A stretch of 64,000 bases of DNA, taken from the NCBI GenBank assembly GCA_903822975.1, contig CAIJRD010000017.1, positions 104,393 to 168,392 of the forward strand, written 5' to 3'. Under the pieces are notes generated by a model. That model was not told the DNA's origin and made no database searches. It saw only the letters and a program-made list of their open reading frames with translations. This stretch comes from an uncultured Sinobacteraceae bacterium (GTDB lineage Bacteria > Pseudomonadota > Gammaproteobacteria > Nevskiales > Nevskiaceae). The stretch's first letter is position 1, and every line of letters begins with the position of its first letter. The translations under genes and the position numbers were made by a program. Shown here piece after piece: positions 1 through 9,317 of the stretch.

Positions 1-1
1 C

Positions 2-142
2 TGGATGCTGGTGGCGGGTCCGGACGTGCTGCGCATGGCGCCTTCGTTGATCATCCCGGAAGCCGACATCGCCGAGGCGCTCAAGCGCATCGAAGCGGCG
101 GTGGCCGAACTGGTTGCCCTGCCGCAGGCCGTCGGCGCCTGA
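2..142 (+). CDS. ArgD/AstC-type class III aminotransferase, C-terminal end (partial)
   Basis: Only the last 46 residues are in the window, entering at the left edge and ending in TGA at 140-142. The segment with GPDVLRMAPSLIIPEADI is typical of the C-terminus of PLP-dependent acetylornithine/succinylornithine aminotransferases, where a conserved LR-x-x-PSLII stretch precedes the final helix. The enzyme would transaminate N-acetylornithine (arginine synthesis) or N-succinylornithine (AST arginine catabolism). The AST genes astA, astD and astB lie convergently just downstream, which favours a catabolic or dual role, but 46 residues cannot separate ArgD from AstC. A hairpin follows the stop. Confidence 0.75.
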   Translation, partial: WMLVAGPDVLRMAPSLIIPEADIAEALKRIEAAVAELVALPQAVGA

Positions 143-150
143 ACTTCACA

Positions 151-172
151 CGGCGGCGCTGATGCGCCGCCG
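151..172 (+). terminator. Hairpin after the aminotransferase gene
   Basis: A perfect 9-bp GC stem (151-159 with 164-172) closes a TGAT loop 8 bases after the stop codon. The following TCGTT is only weakly T-rich, so it is a likely but not canonical intrinsic terminator. Confidence 0.5.
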
Positions 173-210
173 TCGTTCACGCACTCAGCGGTTTGCTCTG
201 CATGCGCGGC

Positions 211-231
211 GCGTACCGGGACCCGGTACGC
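211..231. repeat. 21-bp inverted repeat
   Basis: Two perfect 10-bp arms (GCGTACCGGG and its complement) flank a single A. It sits in the convergent spacer between the aminotransferase gene and gspB. It could be a bidirectional transcript end or a protein site; no T-tract is seen on either side. Confidence 0.5.
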
Positions 232-281
232 AACTGCTTCGTCAGCCCGAATTCCTTGTCAGCCCGAGCGAGTCGACCGGC

Positions 282-385
282 GTGAATCGGCGGAGTGAAT
301 CGGCGGAGTGAATCTGCGGAGTGAATCTGCGGAGTGAATCTGCGGAGTGAATCTGCGGAGTGAATCTGCGGAGTGAATCGGCGGA
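282..385. repeat. 13-bp tandem repeat, 8 units
   Basis: Eight head-to-tail copies of GTGAATCKGCGGA, where K is G in units 1, 2 and 8 and T in units 3-7. The array lies in the 434-base gene-free spacer 143-576 between the convergent aminotransferase and gspB genes. Apart from this array and two hairpins I see nothing in that spacer. The short reading frames that cross it have periodic translations and are artefacts of the repeat. Confidence 0.9.
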
Positions 386-576
386 GTGACGGCTGCCTGA
401 ATCGGACGCTTGATTGGGCCGCTCGCAGAGGGCAGTTCGCACTGAGCGCCGGTAGTGCTGGTTGGTCGATCGGCGCGCCCGACCACGCGTACCCGCGCAC
501 ACCCGGAATCGTGATTCACAAGGCGTGCGGCGCGATGTCATCGTCCACGCGCGCAAGCCTGATCGAGCAAGGCGAG

Positions 577-1506
577 CTAGTGATTCATCGCGTACAGCAC
601 GCGCTGACCCTGCCAGTCGAACACGATGCCTTCGGGCACGATGCCGGCGATTCGCGGCCCTTGCGGCAGGCGGTCGTTCTCGTGGTAGCGCTTGCCATCG
701 ATCAGCACAAAGCGTTGCGCGGGGACTTCGCTGTAGGCGTGCACATCGACGGTGATCGGCGGAAAGCTCGCGCGGAACGAGTCCGGCATTTCGCGCAGAT
801 TTTGTGTACTGCCACCGGCTGGCGACGCGGCGGTCGTCGGGCTTGCATCCGATGCGTTGTCGTCGACGCTCGACGCCGCCGCGCCGGTTGTTGCGGACCC
901 CGAATCCAGTGCTGACACCGGCGCTGCGTTGGCCATGTCTTGCGCGCCGTCGCGTTGCTGCATCCGGTTGCGTGCCGGCGTCGGATGCTCACGCTGTTCG
1001 CGCGCACGCATGATCTCGGCCTGCGCGGCGGCCGGCAGCGGATCGCCGTTGGCGTCGTTCATCTCCGCATTGGGATCGAGTTCGTAGTTCTCGGTGCCGT
1101 CCTTGCCGTTCTCCTGCGGCTGCTCGTCGATGTCGTTGAGCGTGGTGATGGTGCCGTCGTCTTCGACGGCCTCCGACGAGGTCGACGACGAAGCAGTTGT
1201 CGCTGCACTCGGTGCGGGCGCGAGCGCGGCTTGCGCTGGCGCCGGCTGCGGCGCGCTGGTCGCAGCGGTGGGCCCAACAGCCGTAGGTTGCGCGGCCGTC
1301 GACACGGCATCGTGGCGGCCGCGACCGACCAGCAGAAAGGTCAGCAGCGCTGCCGCCGCGGCCGAAACCAGCGCCGGGATCAGCCAGCGTTTCCAGGCCG
1401 GCGCGGGTTCGCCGCTGCCGGTCGGCGGCAGTTCGTCGAGCAACGCGGAAGTACCCGCGCGGCGCTCGCGTTCGGCGCGTTTCAGCGCCTCCAGGATGTA
1501 GCTCAT
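577..1506 (-). CDS. gspB: GspB-like type II secretion assembly protein
   Basis: 309 residues. The N-terminus MSYILEALKRAERER is the hallmark of GspB/ExeB. It is followed by one membrane segment (about 41-60) and a long Ala/Pro/Ser/Thr-rich periplasmic linker to a C-terminal domain that ends in a QRV-x-YAMNH stretch. In Aeromonas the ExeA-ExeB complex binds peptidoglycan and helps the secretin ExeD/GspD reach and assemble in the outer membrane. The start at 1506 was chosen because the family begins at this Met; an upstream extension to 1566 has no family character. It starts 13 bases after the gspA stop, so the two are almost certainly co-transcribed. The main gsp operon is not in the window. 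Confidence 0.85.
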   Translation of the reverse strand: MSYILEALKRAERERRAGTSALLDELPPTGSGEPAPAWKRWLIPALVSAAAAALLTFLLVGRGRHDAVSTAAQPTAVGPTAATSAPQPAPAQAALAPAPSAATTASSSTSSEAVEDDGTITTLNDIDEQPQENGKDGTENYELDPNAEMNDANGDPLPAAAQAEIMRAREQREHPTPARNRMQQRDGAQDMANAAPVSALDSGSATTGAAASSVDDNASDASPTTAASPAGGSTQNLREMPDSFRASFPPITVDVHAYSEVPAQRFVLIDGKRYHENDRLPQGPRIAGIVPEGIVFDWQGQRVLYAMNH

Positions 1507-1519
1507 GCCAGGATGGACT

Positions 1520-3277
1520 TCATGGTTGGCCTCGCGGGGTGCCGGAGGAGAGGGTCGGCGTGCCAACGGCGTGATCGACGTCGGCCAAGGCCATCAGCGT
1601 GCGCACACCGGCGCGGCCGTCAGCATCGAGGCCATGCGCGCGCTGGAATTGCTGCAGCGATTTACGCAGATCGGAGTCGAAGCGATCGGACACCGGCGGA
1701 TTCAACTTCTGGTGCTGTGCCTGTGCCAGACGCGTGCGCAACCAGCGCACCGAATCGCCGCGCGCACCGGGCAGGATGCGGTTGTCGTCGACTTCCTTGC
1801 GCCACAAGGTCAGGAATTCGCCACTCCACAACAGTCCGAGCTGTGCGATGGACAGACGCACCGGACCGTTGACGGTGTCGATCCGCGCATGTTCGTTGTC
1901 GAGTCCGACCAGCAGTACATATTGCGTAGCGCCTTCGGGCAGCTGCAGCGTCAGAATCGCCGGTCGGTCGATGCTGCGCAGCTGTGCCAGATCACCTTGT
2001 GCGCGATAACAGCCGAGCTTGCTCGCAGCCAGCGCACGGCAGACGTTTTCGCCGCGCGCAATGTGAATGGTGTCGTCCCACAGGCCGATCAGACGCGACA
2101 TCACTTCCGGCAGCGGCTGCGCGCTGGCGCGCAGCGCGCCGACATCGACATCGACCGGCACCGCACTCGTGCTTGCGGCGGTGGGCGTCGCCGGACTCGC
2201 CGTGGTGCCGGTCGCCGGCGCAGTGGCCGCGGCATTCTCAGGCGCATTGGCTGCGGCGGCAGCCTCGCCGCTGCTCGCCGTCGGTGTGGCGTCGCTGACT
2301 GTCGGAACCTCGGCGTTGCGCGTGGCGTGATGCCCGCCGAGCAGTTGTGCCGCGATGACGCCGGCGACTACTAGGGTTGCGACCGCCAGCGCAGCTTCGA
2401 CATACAGCAGCGGCAGGCGTTGCGACAGCAGCGTCGGCAGTCGACGGCGCCAGGCCGATGTCGACTGTTCGAGGCCGAGCGCTTCGGTGGCAGCACGATC
2501 GACCACATCGGGCGTCACGCTGCGCAGGCCGCGCGCGTAAGCACCGAGCAAGGCGCGATCGCAGACGATGTTGATCAGGCGCGGGATGCCCTTGGTGTAG
2601 TGATGCACGCGCCGGATCGCGGCATGCGTGAACAGATCCGCCGCGCCGTTGGCGACGCGCAGACGATGCACGATGTAGCGCTCGGTGTCGCTCGCCTGCA
2701 AAGGCTGCAAACGCGCGCGCGCGGTGATGCGGCTGGCGAGCTGGCGCAGGTCGGCGCGTTCCAGCAGCGTCGCCAGTTCCGGCTGGCCGACCAGCATGAT
2801 GCGCAGCAGCTTTTCCTTATCGGTTTCCAGATTGGTCAGCAGTCGAACCTGTTCCAGTACGCCGGGTTCGAGGTTCTGCGCTTCGTCGATGATCAGCACC
2901 GTGCGGCGCCCATCGGCGTGCGCGTGCAGCAGGTATTCGTTGAGCGCGTCGACCAGCGTTTTGATCGAGGTGGCCGGGTGCGCGTACTTCACGCCGAATT
3001 CGTCGCAGATCGAGGCGACGAATTCCAGTTCGCTCTGCCGCGGATTGTGAATCATCGCGACATCGACGTTGTCGAGTTTCTGCGCCAATAGCGAGCGCAC
3101 GATGGTGGTCTTGCCGGTTCCGACTTCGCCGGTCAGCTGGACAAATCCACCGTACTGGCCGGTGCCGTACAGCAGATGGCCGAGCGCTTCCTGATGGCCG
3201 GCACTGAGGTACAGGAAACTCGGGTCCGGCGCGATCGAAAACGGCGGCTCGCGGAGGCTGAAGTGAGCGGAATACAA
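1520..3277 (-). CDS. gspA: GspA/ExeA-like AAA ATPase with peptidoglycan-binding domain
   Basis: 585 residues from a TTG start. The opening YSAHFSLREPPFSIAPDP matches the usual first residues of ExeA-family proteins. The frame stays open to a GTG at 3337, immediately after the elaA stop, but that extension has no ribosome site and no family match. Walker A GEVGTGKT is at about 50-57 and Walker B LIIDEA at about 128-133. A single membrane helix follows near residue 290, then an Ala/Thr/Pro-rich linker and a C-terminal peptidoglycan_binding_1 domain (RWLRTRL ... LQQFQRAHGLDADG). With GspB it should use ATP to insert the secretin through the cell wall. Confidence 0.85.
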   Translation of the reverse strand: MYSAHFSLREPPFSIAPDPSFLYLSAGHQEALGHLLYGTGQYGGFVQLTGEVGTGKTTIVRSLLAQKLDNVDVAMIHNPRQSELEFVASICDEFGVKYAHPATSIKTLVDALNEYLLHAHADGRRTVLIIDEAQNLEPGVLEQVRLLTNLETDKEKLLRIMLVGQPELATLLERADLRQLASRITARARLQPLQASDTERYIVHRLRVANGAADLFTHAAIRRVHHYTKGIPRLINIVCDRALLGAYARGLRSVTPDVVDRAATEALGLEQSTSAWRRRLPTLLSQRLPLLYVEAALAVATLVVAGVIAAQLLGGHHATRNAEVPTVSDATPTASSGEAAAAANAPENAAATAPATGTTASPATPTAASTSAVPVDVDVGALRASAQPLPEVMSRLIGLWDDTIHIARGENVCRALAASKLGCYRAQGDLAQLRSIDRPAILTLQLPEGATQYVLLVGLDNEHARIDTVNGPVRLSIAQLGLLWSGEFLTLWRKEVDDNRILPGARGDSVRWLRTRLAQAQHQKLNPPVSDRFDSDLRKSLQQFQRAHGLDADGRAGVRTLMALADVDHAVGTPTLSSGTPRGQP

Positions 3278-3337
3278 GGCGGAATCAAGACCAGAATGGC
3301 GCCAGGTCAGGCGCGGTTCAGTATATCGCCCGCGCAC

Positions 3338-3979
3338 TCAAGCCGGTTTGACTGCGCGCCCCAGCATGTCGATATGCCAAATGCCGTCTTCGAGATAGGG
3401 CGCGCCTTCGGCGACAAACCCGAAGTCGTTGTAGAAACGCTCCAGCCGCTGCTGCGCGCCCAGGCGCACGATCGCATCGGGAAAGCGCTGTGCGGTGCCG
3501 GTGAGCGCCTGCGCCATCAGTGCGCGGCCGAGGCCGCTGCGCCGCTGTGATGGATCGACCACGACGCGGCCGATCGACGCCTCCGGGTATTTCAGGCCCG
3601 GCGGCAACAGTCGCGCATAGGCCAGCACGCGGCCGTCGCCGGCAATGCCACAAAGATGCTCGCTGGCGGCGTCGTAGCCGTCCATGTCCTGAAACACGCA
3701 GTTCTGTTCGACCACGAACACCTGCGTGCGCAGCCGCAGCAGCACGTAAAGGCGATCGACGTCGAGTTCGCGCCAGGTCTGCCAGTGCCACTGCAGCGCG
3801 GGCGCCACGCAAGCGGCAGGCGCAGCTGCGCTGGGCGTGACGCCGAGATCGACGTCGACGTCGATCTCGGTCTCGACCTCGACCTCGACGTTGGCTTCGG
3901 TGCCGCGGACGGCGCCGCGGTCGGCAACAGAGTCGGCCAGGGAGTCGGTTGTGGCCTTGGTGTTGACTGGATCAGTCAT
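3338..3979 (-). CDS. elaA: ElaA-like GNAT N-acetyltransferase
   Basis: 213 residues in the longest frame. The region from about residue 64 (LQWHWQTWRELDVDRLYVLL) onward matches the ElaA branch of the GNAT superfamily, including RTQVFVVEQNC and the acetyl-CoA loop motif RRSGLGRALM. The substrate of ElaA proteins is not established. The first ~60 residues are a low-complexity acidic stretch (VEVEVETEIDVDVD) encoded by a GTCGAC-type repeat that contains a 28-bp perfect palindrome. The true start may therefore be later, for example a GTG just before LQWHW. It sits between astB (69 bases upstream) and gspA in the long minus-strand gene string. Confidence 0.8.
   Translation of the reverse strand: MTDPVNTKATTDSLADSVADRGAVRGTEANVEVEVETEIDVDVDLGVTPSAAAPAACVAPALQWHWQTWRELDVDRLYVLLRLRTQVFVVEQNCVFQDMDGYDAASEHLCGIAGDGRVLAYARLLPPGLKYPEASIGRVVVDPSQRRSGLGRALMAQALTGTAQRFPDAIVRLGAQQRLERFYNDFGFVAEGAPYLEDGIWHIDMLGRAVKPA
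3843..3870. repeat. 28-bp perfect palindrome
   Basis: The sequence reads CCGAGATCGACGTC and then its exact complement, centred on GACGTC|GACGTC. It falls in the low-complexity 5' part of the elaA frame and is followed by degenerate GTCTCGACCTCGAC repeats. Confidence 0.85.
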
Positions 3980-4048
3980 CGCCGCGTCATCGCCTTCGGT
4001 TTCGCGCCGGTCATCACCACACGGTCACCGCGCCGGATTTCGAATCGT

Positions 4049-5392
4049 TCATCGCTGGAATTCGTAAAGGCTGCCGAGGCCCAGAATCTGCGTGAGTTCG
4101 TCGAGCGCGTGGCGCGACTCGTCGAGCAGTTGCGGATCGGCGAGATCGGCGAACACCAGCCGATCGCGATAGTGCTTGCCGGCCCAGGCGACCAGTCGCG
4201 CGTACAGCGCGTCGTCGAGCCAGATTTTCGGATTCACCGCAGCACGCTCGGCCTCGGTCAGCACTACGCGCAGACGCAGGCAGGCGGGGCCGCCGCCGTT
4301 GCGCATGCTCTGCCGCAGGTCGAACACACGTACGGCGTCGATCGGAATCTGCGGGTCTTCGACCAGGCGCTTGATCGTGTTCCAGACGCGCGGGTTGTCG
4401 CGGCATTCCTGCGAGCAGATCAGCAGCTGGCCGCCACGACTGCCATCGGTGGTGGGCGGACACACCAGCTGGCTGTTGAAGAGGTAGGAGCCGACCGTGT
4501 CCTCCAGGCTGACTTCGGACTCGGCGATTTCCACCGCATGGAAATCGCCGAGCCGGCCGCGCGCCCAGTCGCGCACGGCGGCCGCATCGACGAATGCGCG
4601 CTGGTGATACAGCAGCAGCTCGCGATTGCCGACCGAGATGACGTCGTTGTGGAACACGCCGGCATCGATCGCAGCCGGCGTTTGCGCGGCGAAGTGCGTG
4701 TACGAGGGATCGAGGCCGTGCAGCCGCGCCACCGCTTCGCTGGCCGCGCGCATCTGCCGTGCCGGGAAGCTCTCCGGCTTCGGGTCGGTATCGCCGGCCG
4801 CGCCGTAGACAAACAACTCCAGGCCGTGCGCGCCGTAGTCGCTGCACAGACGCGTGTGATTGGCCGCGCCTTCGTCGCCGAGCGCGGGCGTTGCCGTGAG
4901 CGGTGCATGGTGCTCGAAGAATTTTTCGTCTGCGAAGATGCGCCGCAGACTGCGCGCGGTGGTCTCCGGCTCGATCGCGCGATGCAGATTGCTGGCGAGA
5001 TTCGCCGGTGTGAAGTGCAGCTTGCCGTCGCGCGTATCCGCGCTCGGCGACACCGTCGCCGCATTTGCGGTCCACATCGACGAGGCCGACGCCGCGGCCG
5101 CCAACATCGCCGGTGCGTCGTGCTGCGCTTTGCGTAGCACCTCGGCATCGCGGCCGTCGAAGCCGAGCCGCTTCAGTGAAGGGATGTGCGGACGCTCGTG
5201 CGGCGGCAGCACGCCCTGCGCAAGACCCAGCTCGGCCAGCGCCTTGGCTTTCGCCAGCCCTTGCAACACCGCCTCGCGCGGATTCGATGGTGCTTCGGCG
5301 TTCTTCTTCGAGGCGACGTTGCCGAACGCGAGTCCGGCGTAGTTGTGCGTCGGCCCGACCAGTCCGTCGAAGTTGGCTTCGGTGGCGCTCAT
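4049..5392 (-). CDS. astB: N-succinylarginine dihydrolase
   Basis: 447 residues, the same length as E. coli AstB. It hydrolyses N2-succinylarginine to N2-succinylornithine, CO2 and two ammonia, the second step of the AST pathway in the cytosol. The N-terminus [16 protein letters not shown] is family-diagnostic. The catalytic triad of this guanidine-modifying fold is present: Glu174 (LGDEGAANH), His248 (VFHND) and the nucleophile Cys371 in [10 protein letters not shown]. It lies in the minus-strand AST gene string, 25 bases after the rhomboid gene, so expression is probably coupled to astA and astD upstream. Confidence 0.97.
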   Translation of the reverse strand: MSATEANFDGLVGPTHNYAGLAFGNVASKKNAEAPSNPREAVLQGLAKAKALAELGLAQGVLPPHERPHIPSLKRLGFDGRDAEVLRKAQHDAPAMLAAAASASSMWTANAATVSPSADTRDGKLHFTPANLASNLHRAIEPETTARSLRRIFADEKFFEHHAPLTATPALGDEGAANHTRLCSDYGAHGLELFVYGAAGDTDPKPESFPARQMRAASEAVARLHGLDPSYTHFAAQTPAAIDAGVFHNDVISVGNRELLLYHQRAFVDAAAVRDWARGRLGDFHAVEIAESEVSLEDTVGSYLFNSQLVCPPTTDGSRGGQLLICSQECRDNPRVWNTIKRLVEDPQIPIDAVRVFDLRQSMRNGGGPACLRLRVVLTEAERAAVNPKIWLDDALYARLVAWAGKHYRDRLVFADLADPQLLDESRHALDELTQILGLGSLYEFQR

Positions 5393-5417
5393 TTCGGATC
5401 CGGCTTGCGTGCGTGCT

Positions 5418-6026
5418 TCATGGGCCGAAATGCGGCTGGCTCAGCTGATTGACGAAGAATGCGAATGCGCGCGGTTCGATCGCCAGCGTCAGCGCCACCC
5501 CATAGACCGCGCCCCACAGGTGCGCGCTGTGATTGATGTTGTCGCGCTTCAGGTGATCCTGATACCAGGTCCAGCCGAAGTAGGCTACCGCGTAAAGGAT
5601 CGCCGGCACCGGCAGCACGAACACATAGATCGTCGACCAGGGCCGGAACAGGATGAACGCAAACAGCACGGCGGATACGCCGCCGGAGGCGCCGAGGCTG
5701 CGATAGCCGCGATCCTTGCGGTGCTGCAGGAAGCTCGGAATGATCGCGGCGACGATCGCGCTGCAGTAGAACAACACGAAGCCGGCGATGCCGAGTTCGG
5801 TTTGATAAAAGCCTTCGACCGCGCGGCCGAAGAAGAACAGCGTGAACATGTTGAAGATCAGATGCTGCGGGTCCGCATGCACGAAGCCGTGTGTCAGCAG
5901 GCGCTCGTATTGATGCTTCTCGGTGATCGCCTGCGGCCACAGAATCAGGCGCTGCATCAGCAGGCGGCGATTGAACGCCAGAATCGAAATCGTGATCGTC
6001 ACGCCGATCAACAGCAACGTCGTCAT
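5418..6026 (-). CDS. Rhomboid-family intramembrane serine protease
   Basis: 202 residues with about six hydrophobic helices. The rhomboid active site is visible: the HxxxN motif (His55-x3-Asn59), the GASG box with nucleophile Ser114, and the catalytic His169 in AHLWGAVYG. These enzymes cleave transmembrane segments of membrane proteins in the cytoplasmic membrane; the substrate here is unknown. Its start overlaps the stop of the upstream YiiX-like gene by 4 bases (ATGA), so the two are translationally coupled within the AST gene string. That suggests shared transcription rather than an arginine-related function. Confidence 0.9.
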   Translation of the reverse strand: MTTLLLIGVTITISILAFNRRLLMQRLILWPQAITEKHQYERLLTHGFVHADPQHLIFNMFTLFFFGRAVEGFYQTELGIAGFVLFYCSAIVAAIIPSFLQHRKDRGYRSLGASGGVSAVLFAFILFRPWSTIYVFVLPVPAILYAVAYFGWTWYQDHLKRDNINHSAHLWGAVYGVALTLAIEPRAFAFFVNQLSQPHFGP

Positions 6027-6670
6027 CGTACATCCAGGGTAGTGCTGCTGGAGGAGCGCTCGCGCGGTTCGCGCGCGAGTCGGAACAGGAGCTGTACACG
6101 CGCATCGCCCCAGATGTCGCCAGGGCAGACATAGCCGCGTGTTGCGCTGCCGAGTTTAAGGTCTGCGCCGCTGCTGAGGAAACATTCGTGGACCAGCTCG
6201 GAACAGATGTAGGCGTCGTCGTGGCGGCGCTGACGCGCGACGCGCCCGAGCAGCACGCGCGCCAGAATGCGGTAAACCTCGCTGCGGTCGTAGGGGTCGG
6301 CGAGTTGGTCGAGGCCGTAACCCATCGCCGCGGTCATGCGCGGATGATCGAGCCCGGCGATGCGCGCGACGACGATCTCGCCGTCGTAGGGTTTGCCGCC
6401 GGCGTAGTCGTTCAGATATTTCGACAGCGGCGCAAAGCGCACGCCAAAAGTCTCGACACTTTCCAGCAGCAGTACGCGCTGCAACTGCGGTTCGCGATAG
6501 ATGATGCCGACGTGACTCCAGGTCGAGCGCGTCATGCTCCGGATCAGGCGCGAGAACAGATAATTGCCGGCCGCAAACAGCAGATCGCCGCTCTGCAGTT
6601 GCGCACGGATGTCGGCGTAGCGCTGCGCCGGCAGCGCGCGGACCGCGTCGATGCTGAGTGCTGCGGCCAT
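6023..6670 (-). CDS. YiiX/YebB-like permuted NlpC/P60 cysteine hydrolase
   Basis: 215 residues. The arrangement of an early histidine (WSHVGI, His53) followed by a late cysteine (YICSELVHECF, Cys156) is the circularly permuted papain-like order of YiiX/LRAT-like NlpC/P60 enzymes. The segment SGDLLFAAGNYLFSRLIRSMTRSTWSH-like (24-53) is typical. Such proteins are predicted amidases or acyltransferases acting on peptides or lipids; no substrate can be deduced. No signal peptide is evident. It starts 11 bases after the ltaE stop and overlaps the rhomboid gene by 4 bases. Confidence 0.8.
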   Translation of the reverse strand: MAAALSIDAVRALPAQRYADIRAQLQSGDLLFAAGNYLFSRLIRSMTRSTWSHVGIIYREPQLQRVLLLESVETFGVRFAPLSKYLNDYAGGKPYDGEIVVARIAGLDHPRMTAAMGYGLDQLADPYDRSEVYRILARVLLGRVARQRRHDDAYICSELVHECFLSSGADLKLGSATRGYVCPGDIWGDARVQLLFRLAREPRERSSSSTTLDVR

Positions 6671-6681
6671 CGCGCGGGGCT

Positions 6682-7791
6682 TCAGCCGCCGAGTGTGGCG
6701 GCGAACAGCTTCAGCAGCCGCTCGATTTGCGCGCGCGAGATATCGAGGTGCGTGACCAGTCGCGTGCGCGCGCCGAGGCTCAGCCGCAGGCCCTGGCCCT
6801 GGCCCGAAGAATGAGGCTGGGCCTGGTTCTTGTCCTGAGCCTGGTCCTGCATTGCTGCCGCCAGTGCGGCGATCTGCATCGGCGCCAGTCGCAGATAGAC
6901 GATGTTGGTCTCGACCGGTTCGACCTCGAGCCCGAGTGCGCGCAGGCCCGTTGCCAGATGCGCTGCGTTGGCGTGGTCATCGGCCAGACGCGCAACGTTG
7001 TGTTCCAGCGCATAGAGGCCGGCGGCGGCGAGTACGCCGGCCTGGCGCATGCCGCCACCGAGCGCCTTGCGCCAGCGGCGTGCGCGGCCGATCAATTCGC
7101 GCGAACTCAGCAGCAAGGATCCGACCGGTGCACCGAGGCCCTTGCTCAGGCACAGCGAGACCGAATCGAAGCCTTGCACCGCCGCGCGTTCGTCGATGCC
7201 GAGCTTGACGATCGCGTTGTACAGCCGCGCGCCGTCGAGATGTGTGGCCAGGCCGAACGCGCGCGCCAGACTGGTCGCGGCGCGCAGATAGTCCTGCGAC
7301 AGCACGCGGCCATGAATCGTGTTTTCCAGCGCCAGCAGACGCGTGCGCGCGAAGTGAACATCGTCGGGTTTGATCGCAGCTTCGATATCGGTGAGCGCAA
7401 TCGAGCCGTCGGGCTGGTTGTTGAGCGGCTGCGGCTGGATGCTGCCGAGCACGGCCGCACCGCCCTGTTCGTAGCGATAGGTATGCGCGTCCTGGCCGAC
7501 CAGATATTCGTCGCCGCGTCCGCAATGCGACATCAGCGCGCAGAGATTGCTCTGGGTGCCGCTCGGAAAGAACAGCGCCGCTTCGAAGCCGAACCGCTCG
7601 GCGGCGACTGCCTGCAGCCGGTTCACCGTGGCATCGTCGCCGTAGACGTCGTCTCCGACTTCGGCGGCCGCCATCGCCGCACGCATCGCTGCAGTCGGCT
7701 GGGTCACGGTGTCACTGCGCAGGTCGATGATTCCGTCTTCTGCGTCTGCGGTTGCTTGAGTTGCTGCTGTCTTGCGCATATCCGTATGCAT
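6682..7791 (-). CDS. ltaE: Low-specificity L-threonine aldolase
   Basis: 369 residues. A PLP enzyme that cleaves L-threonine or L-allo-threonine to glycine and acetaldehyde. The N-terminal IIDLRSDTVTQPTAAM and EVGDDVYGDDATVN motifs are diagnostic of the family. The PLP lysine is Lys217 in SLCLSKGLGAPVGS, and the cofactor-binding THLDGARL precedes it. The first ~20 residues are an extension beyond the usual start, and a stretch rich in Gln/Asn/Ser (AQDKNQAQPHSSGQGQG-like, about 325-345) is inserted near the C-terminus. It lies between astD and the YiiX-like gene in the same minus-strand string. Confidence 0.93.
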   Translation of the reverse strand: MHTDMRKTAATQATADAEDGIIDLRSDTVTQPTAAMRAAMAAAEVGDDVYGDDATVNRLQAVAAERFGFEAALFFPSGTQSNLCALMSHCGRGDEYLVGQDAHTYRYEQGGAAVLGSIQPQPLNNQPDGSIALTDIEAAIKPDDVHFARTRLLALENTIHGRVLSQDYLRAATSLARAFGLATHLDGARLYNAIVKLGIDERAAVQGFDSVSLCLSKGLGAPVGSLLLSSRELIGRARRWRKALGGGMRQAGVLAAAGLYALEHNVARLADDHANAAHLATGLRALGLEVEPVETNIVYLRLAPMQIAALAAAMQDQAQDKNQAQPHSSGQGQGLRLSLGARTRLVTHLDISRAQIERLLKLFAATLGG

Positions 7792-7823
7792 CCCGTTCGA
7801 AGCTTGGTGGAGTCGCGCGTCGC

Positions 7824-9317
7824 TCAGGGTGGCAGCGTCAATCCCGGCGACAGGCTTGCGGGCAGTTCACACTGCTGCGCTTCGATCGAGGCGACCGGGT
7901 AGGCGCAGTAGTCGGCCGCGTAATACGCGCTGGGCCGATGATTGCCGCTCGCGCCGATGCCGCCGAACGGCGCGGCACTCGATGCGCCGGTGGTCTGCCG
8001 GTTCCAGTTGACGATGCCCGCGCGGATGTCGCGGAAGAACTGCTCGTAGTCGCCACGATGATCCGACAGCAGCGCGGCCGACAGTCCGTAGCGCGTGCGA
8101 TTGGCTTTCGCGATGGCTTCGTCGAGTGTGGCGTAGCGGTCTACTTGCAGCAGCGGGCCGAAGTATTCCTCGTCGGGTAGATCAGTGATCGCCGAGACAT
8201 CGAGCAGGGATGGCGTGACGAAGGCCTCGCCCAGTTCGTGGCGCCGCATTTCGACCAGCGGGCGTGCGCCGCGTCCGAGCAGGTCAGCCTGCGCGGCGAG
8301 CAATCCATCGGCGGCCTGCTTTGAGATCAACGGCCCCATGTACGGTTGTGGCTCGGCGTCGTGTGCGCCCAGCGTGAGACTGCGGACGACGTCGCTGAGG
8401 GCGGCGATAAACCGGTCACCTTCAGCGCCCGCGCGCACGAACAGCCGACGTGCGCAGGTGCAGCGTTGTCCGGACGACAGATACGCGGATTGCACGACAT
8501 CGTGTAGCGCCGCGCGCGTGTCGGCGACTTCGCCGACGATCAAGGGATTGTTGCCGCCGAGTTCCAGCGCGAGGATGCGCTGCGGCGTCTCGGCGAACTG
8601 ACGCGCGAGGATGCGACCGGTGCGTGCGCTGCCGGTGAAGTACAGGCCATCCAGTTCCGCATGGCCGGCGAGTGCCGCACCGGTTTCGCGCTCGCCCTGC
8701 AGCAGCGTGAACACGCCGGGCGGAATGCCGGCGGCGAGCCACAGCTTGGCGGTTTCCTCCGCCACCAGCGGTGTCAGCTCGCTCGGCTTGAACACCACGC
8801 AATTGCCGGCGAGCAACGCCGGCACGATATGCCCGTTCGGCAAATGGCCGGGGAAGTTGTACGGGCCGAACACCGCGACCACGCCATGCGGCCGATGACG
8901 CAGCACCTGCCGCAGCGCGCCGTTCTGCGTCTCGCTCTTGCCGGTGCGCGCATGCCAGGCATGCACCGAGATGTCGATCTTGCCGATCATCGCCGCCACT
9001 TCGCCGCGCGCATCCCACAGCGGCTTGCCGGTCTCGCGGCCGATCACATCGGCCAGATGTTCCTTGTGTTCGAGCAGCTGCTCGGCAAAGGCGCGGACGA
9101 TGGCCTCGCGTTCGACGAAGGGCCGGCAGGCCCAGGCACTCGCGGCGGCGCGCGCGGCCTGCAATGCCGCCTCGATGTCGGCGACCGACGCCGCCGCGCC
9201 GCGCCAGATTTCCGCACCCGTGGCAGGGTTCAGACTGCCGAATGCAGTGCCGCTGCCAGGGCGCCATGCGCCTGCGATCAGCAGCGCGCCTTCATTGGAC
9301 GTCATGCAATTCTCCAT
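7824..9317 (-). CDS. astD: Succinylglutamate-semialdehyde dehydrogenase
   Basis: 497 residues. It oxidises N-succinylglutamate 5-semialdehyde to N-succinylglutamate with NAD, the fourth AST step. The aldehyde dehydrogenase fold is clear: [21 protein letters not shown], the FTGSARTGR cofactor loop, the general-base glutamate in [11 protein letters not shown] and the nucleophile Cys in [13 protein letters not shown]. Length and the GPYNFPGH motif are typical of AstD. Its first 26 bases overlap the end of the upstream ydcF-like gene, and ltaE follows 32 bases later. Confidence 0.95.
   Translation of the reverse strand: MENCMTSNEGALLIAGAWRPGSGTAFGSLNPATGAEIWRGAAASVADIEAALQAARAAASAWACRPFVEREAIVRAFAEQLLEHKEHLADVIGRETGKPLWDARGEVAAMIGKIDISVHAWHARTGKSETQNGALRQVLRHRPHGVVAVFGPYNFPGHLPNGHIVPALLAGNCVVFKPSELTPLVAEETAKLWLAAGIPPGVFTLLQGERETGAALAGHAELDGLYFTGSARTGRILARQFAETPQRILALELGGNNPLIVGEVADTRAALHDVVQSAYLSSGQRCTCARRLFVRAGAEGDRFIAALSDVVRSLTLGAHDAEPQPYMGPLISKQAADGLLAAQADLLGRGARPLVEMRRHELGEAFVTPSLLDVSAITDLPDEEYFGPLLQVDRYATLDEAIAKANRTRYGLSAALLSDHRGDYEQFFRDIRAGIVNWNRQTTGASSAAPFGGIGASGNHRPSAYYAADYCAYPVASIEAQQCELPASLSPGLTLPP

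Noticed and set aside
177..500. Minus-strand frames with periodic SADSLRRFTPQIH-like translations
   Set aside because: They are the translation of the 13-bp repeat in three frames; no ribosome site and no family match.
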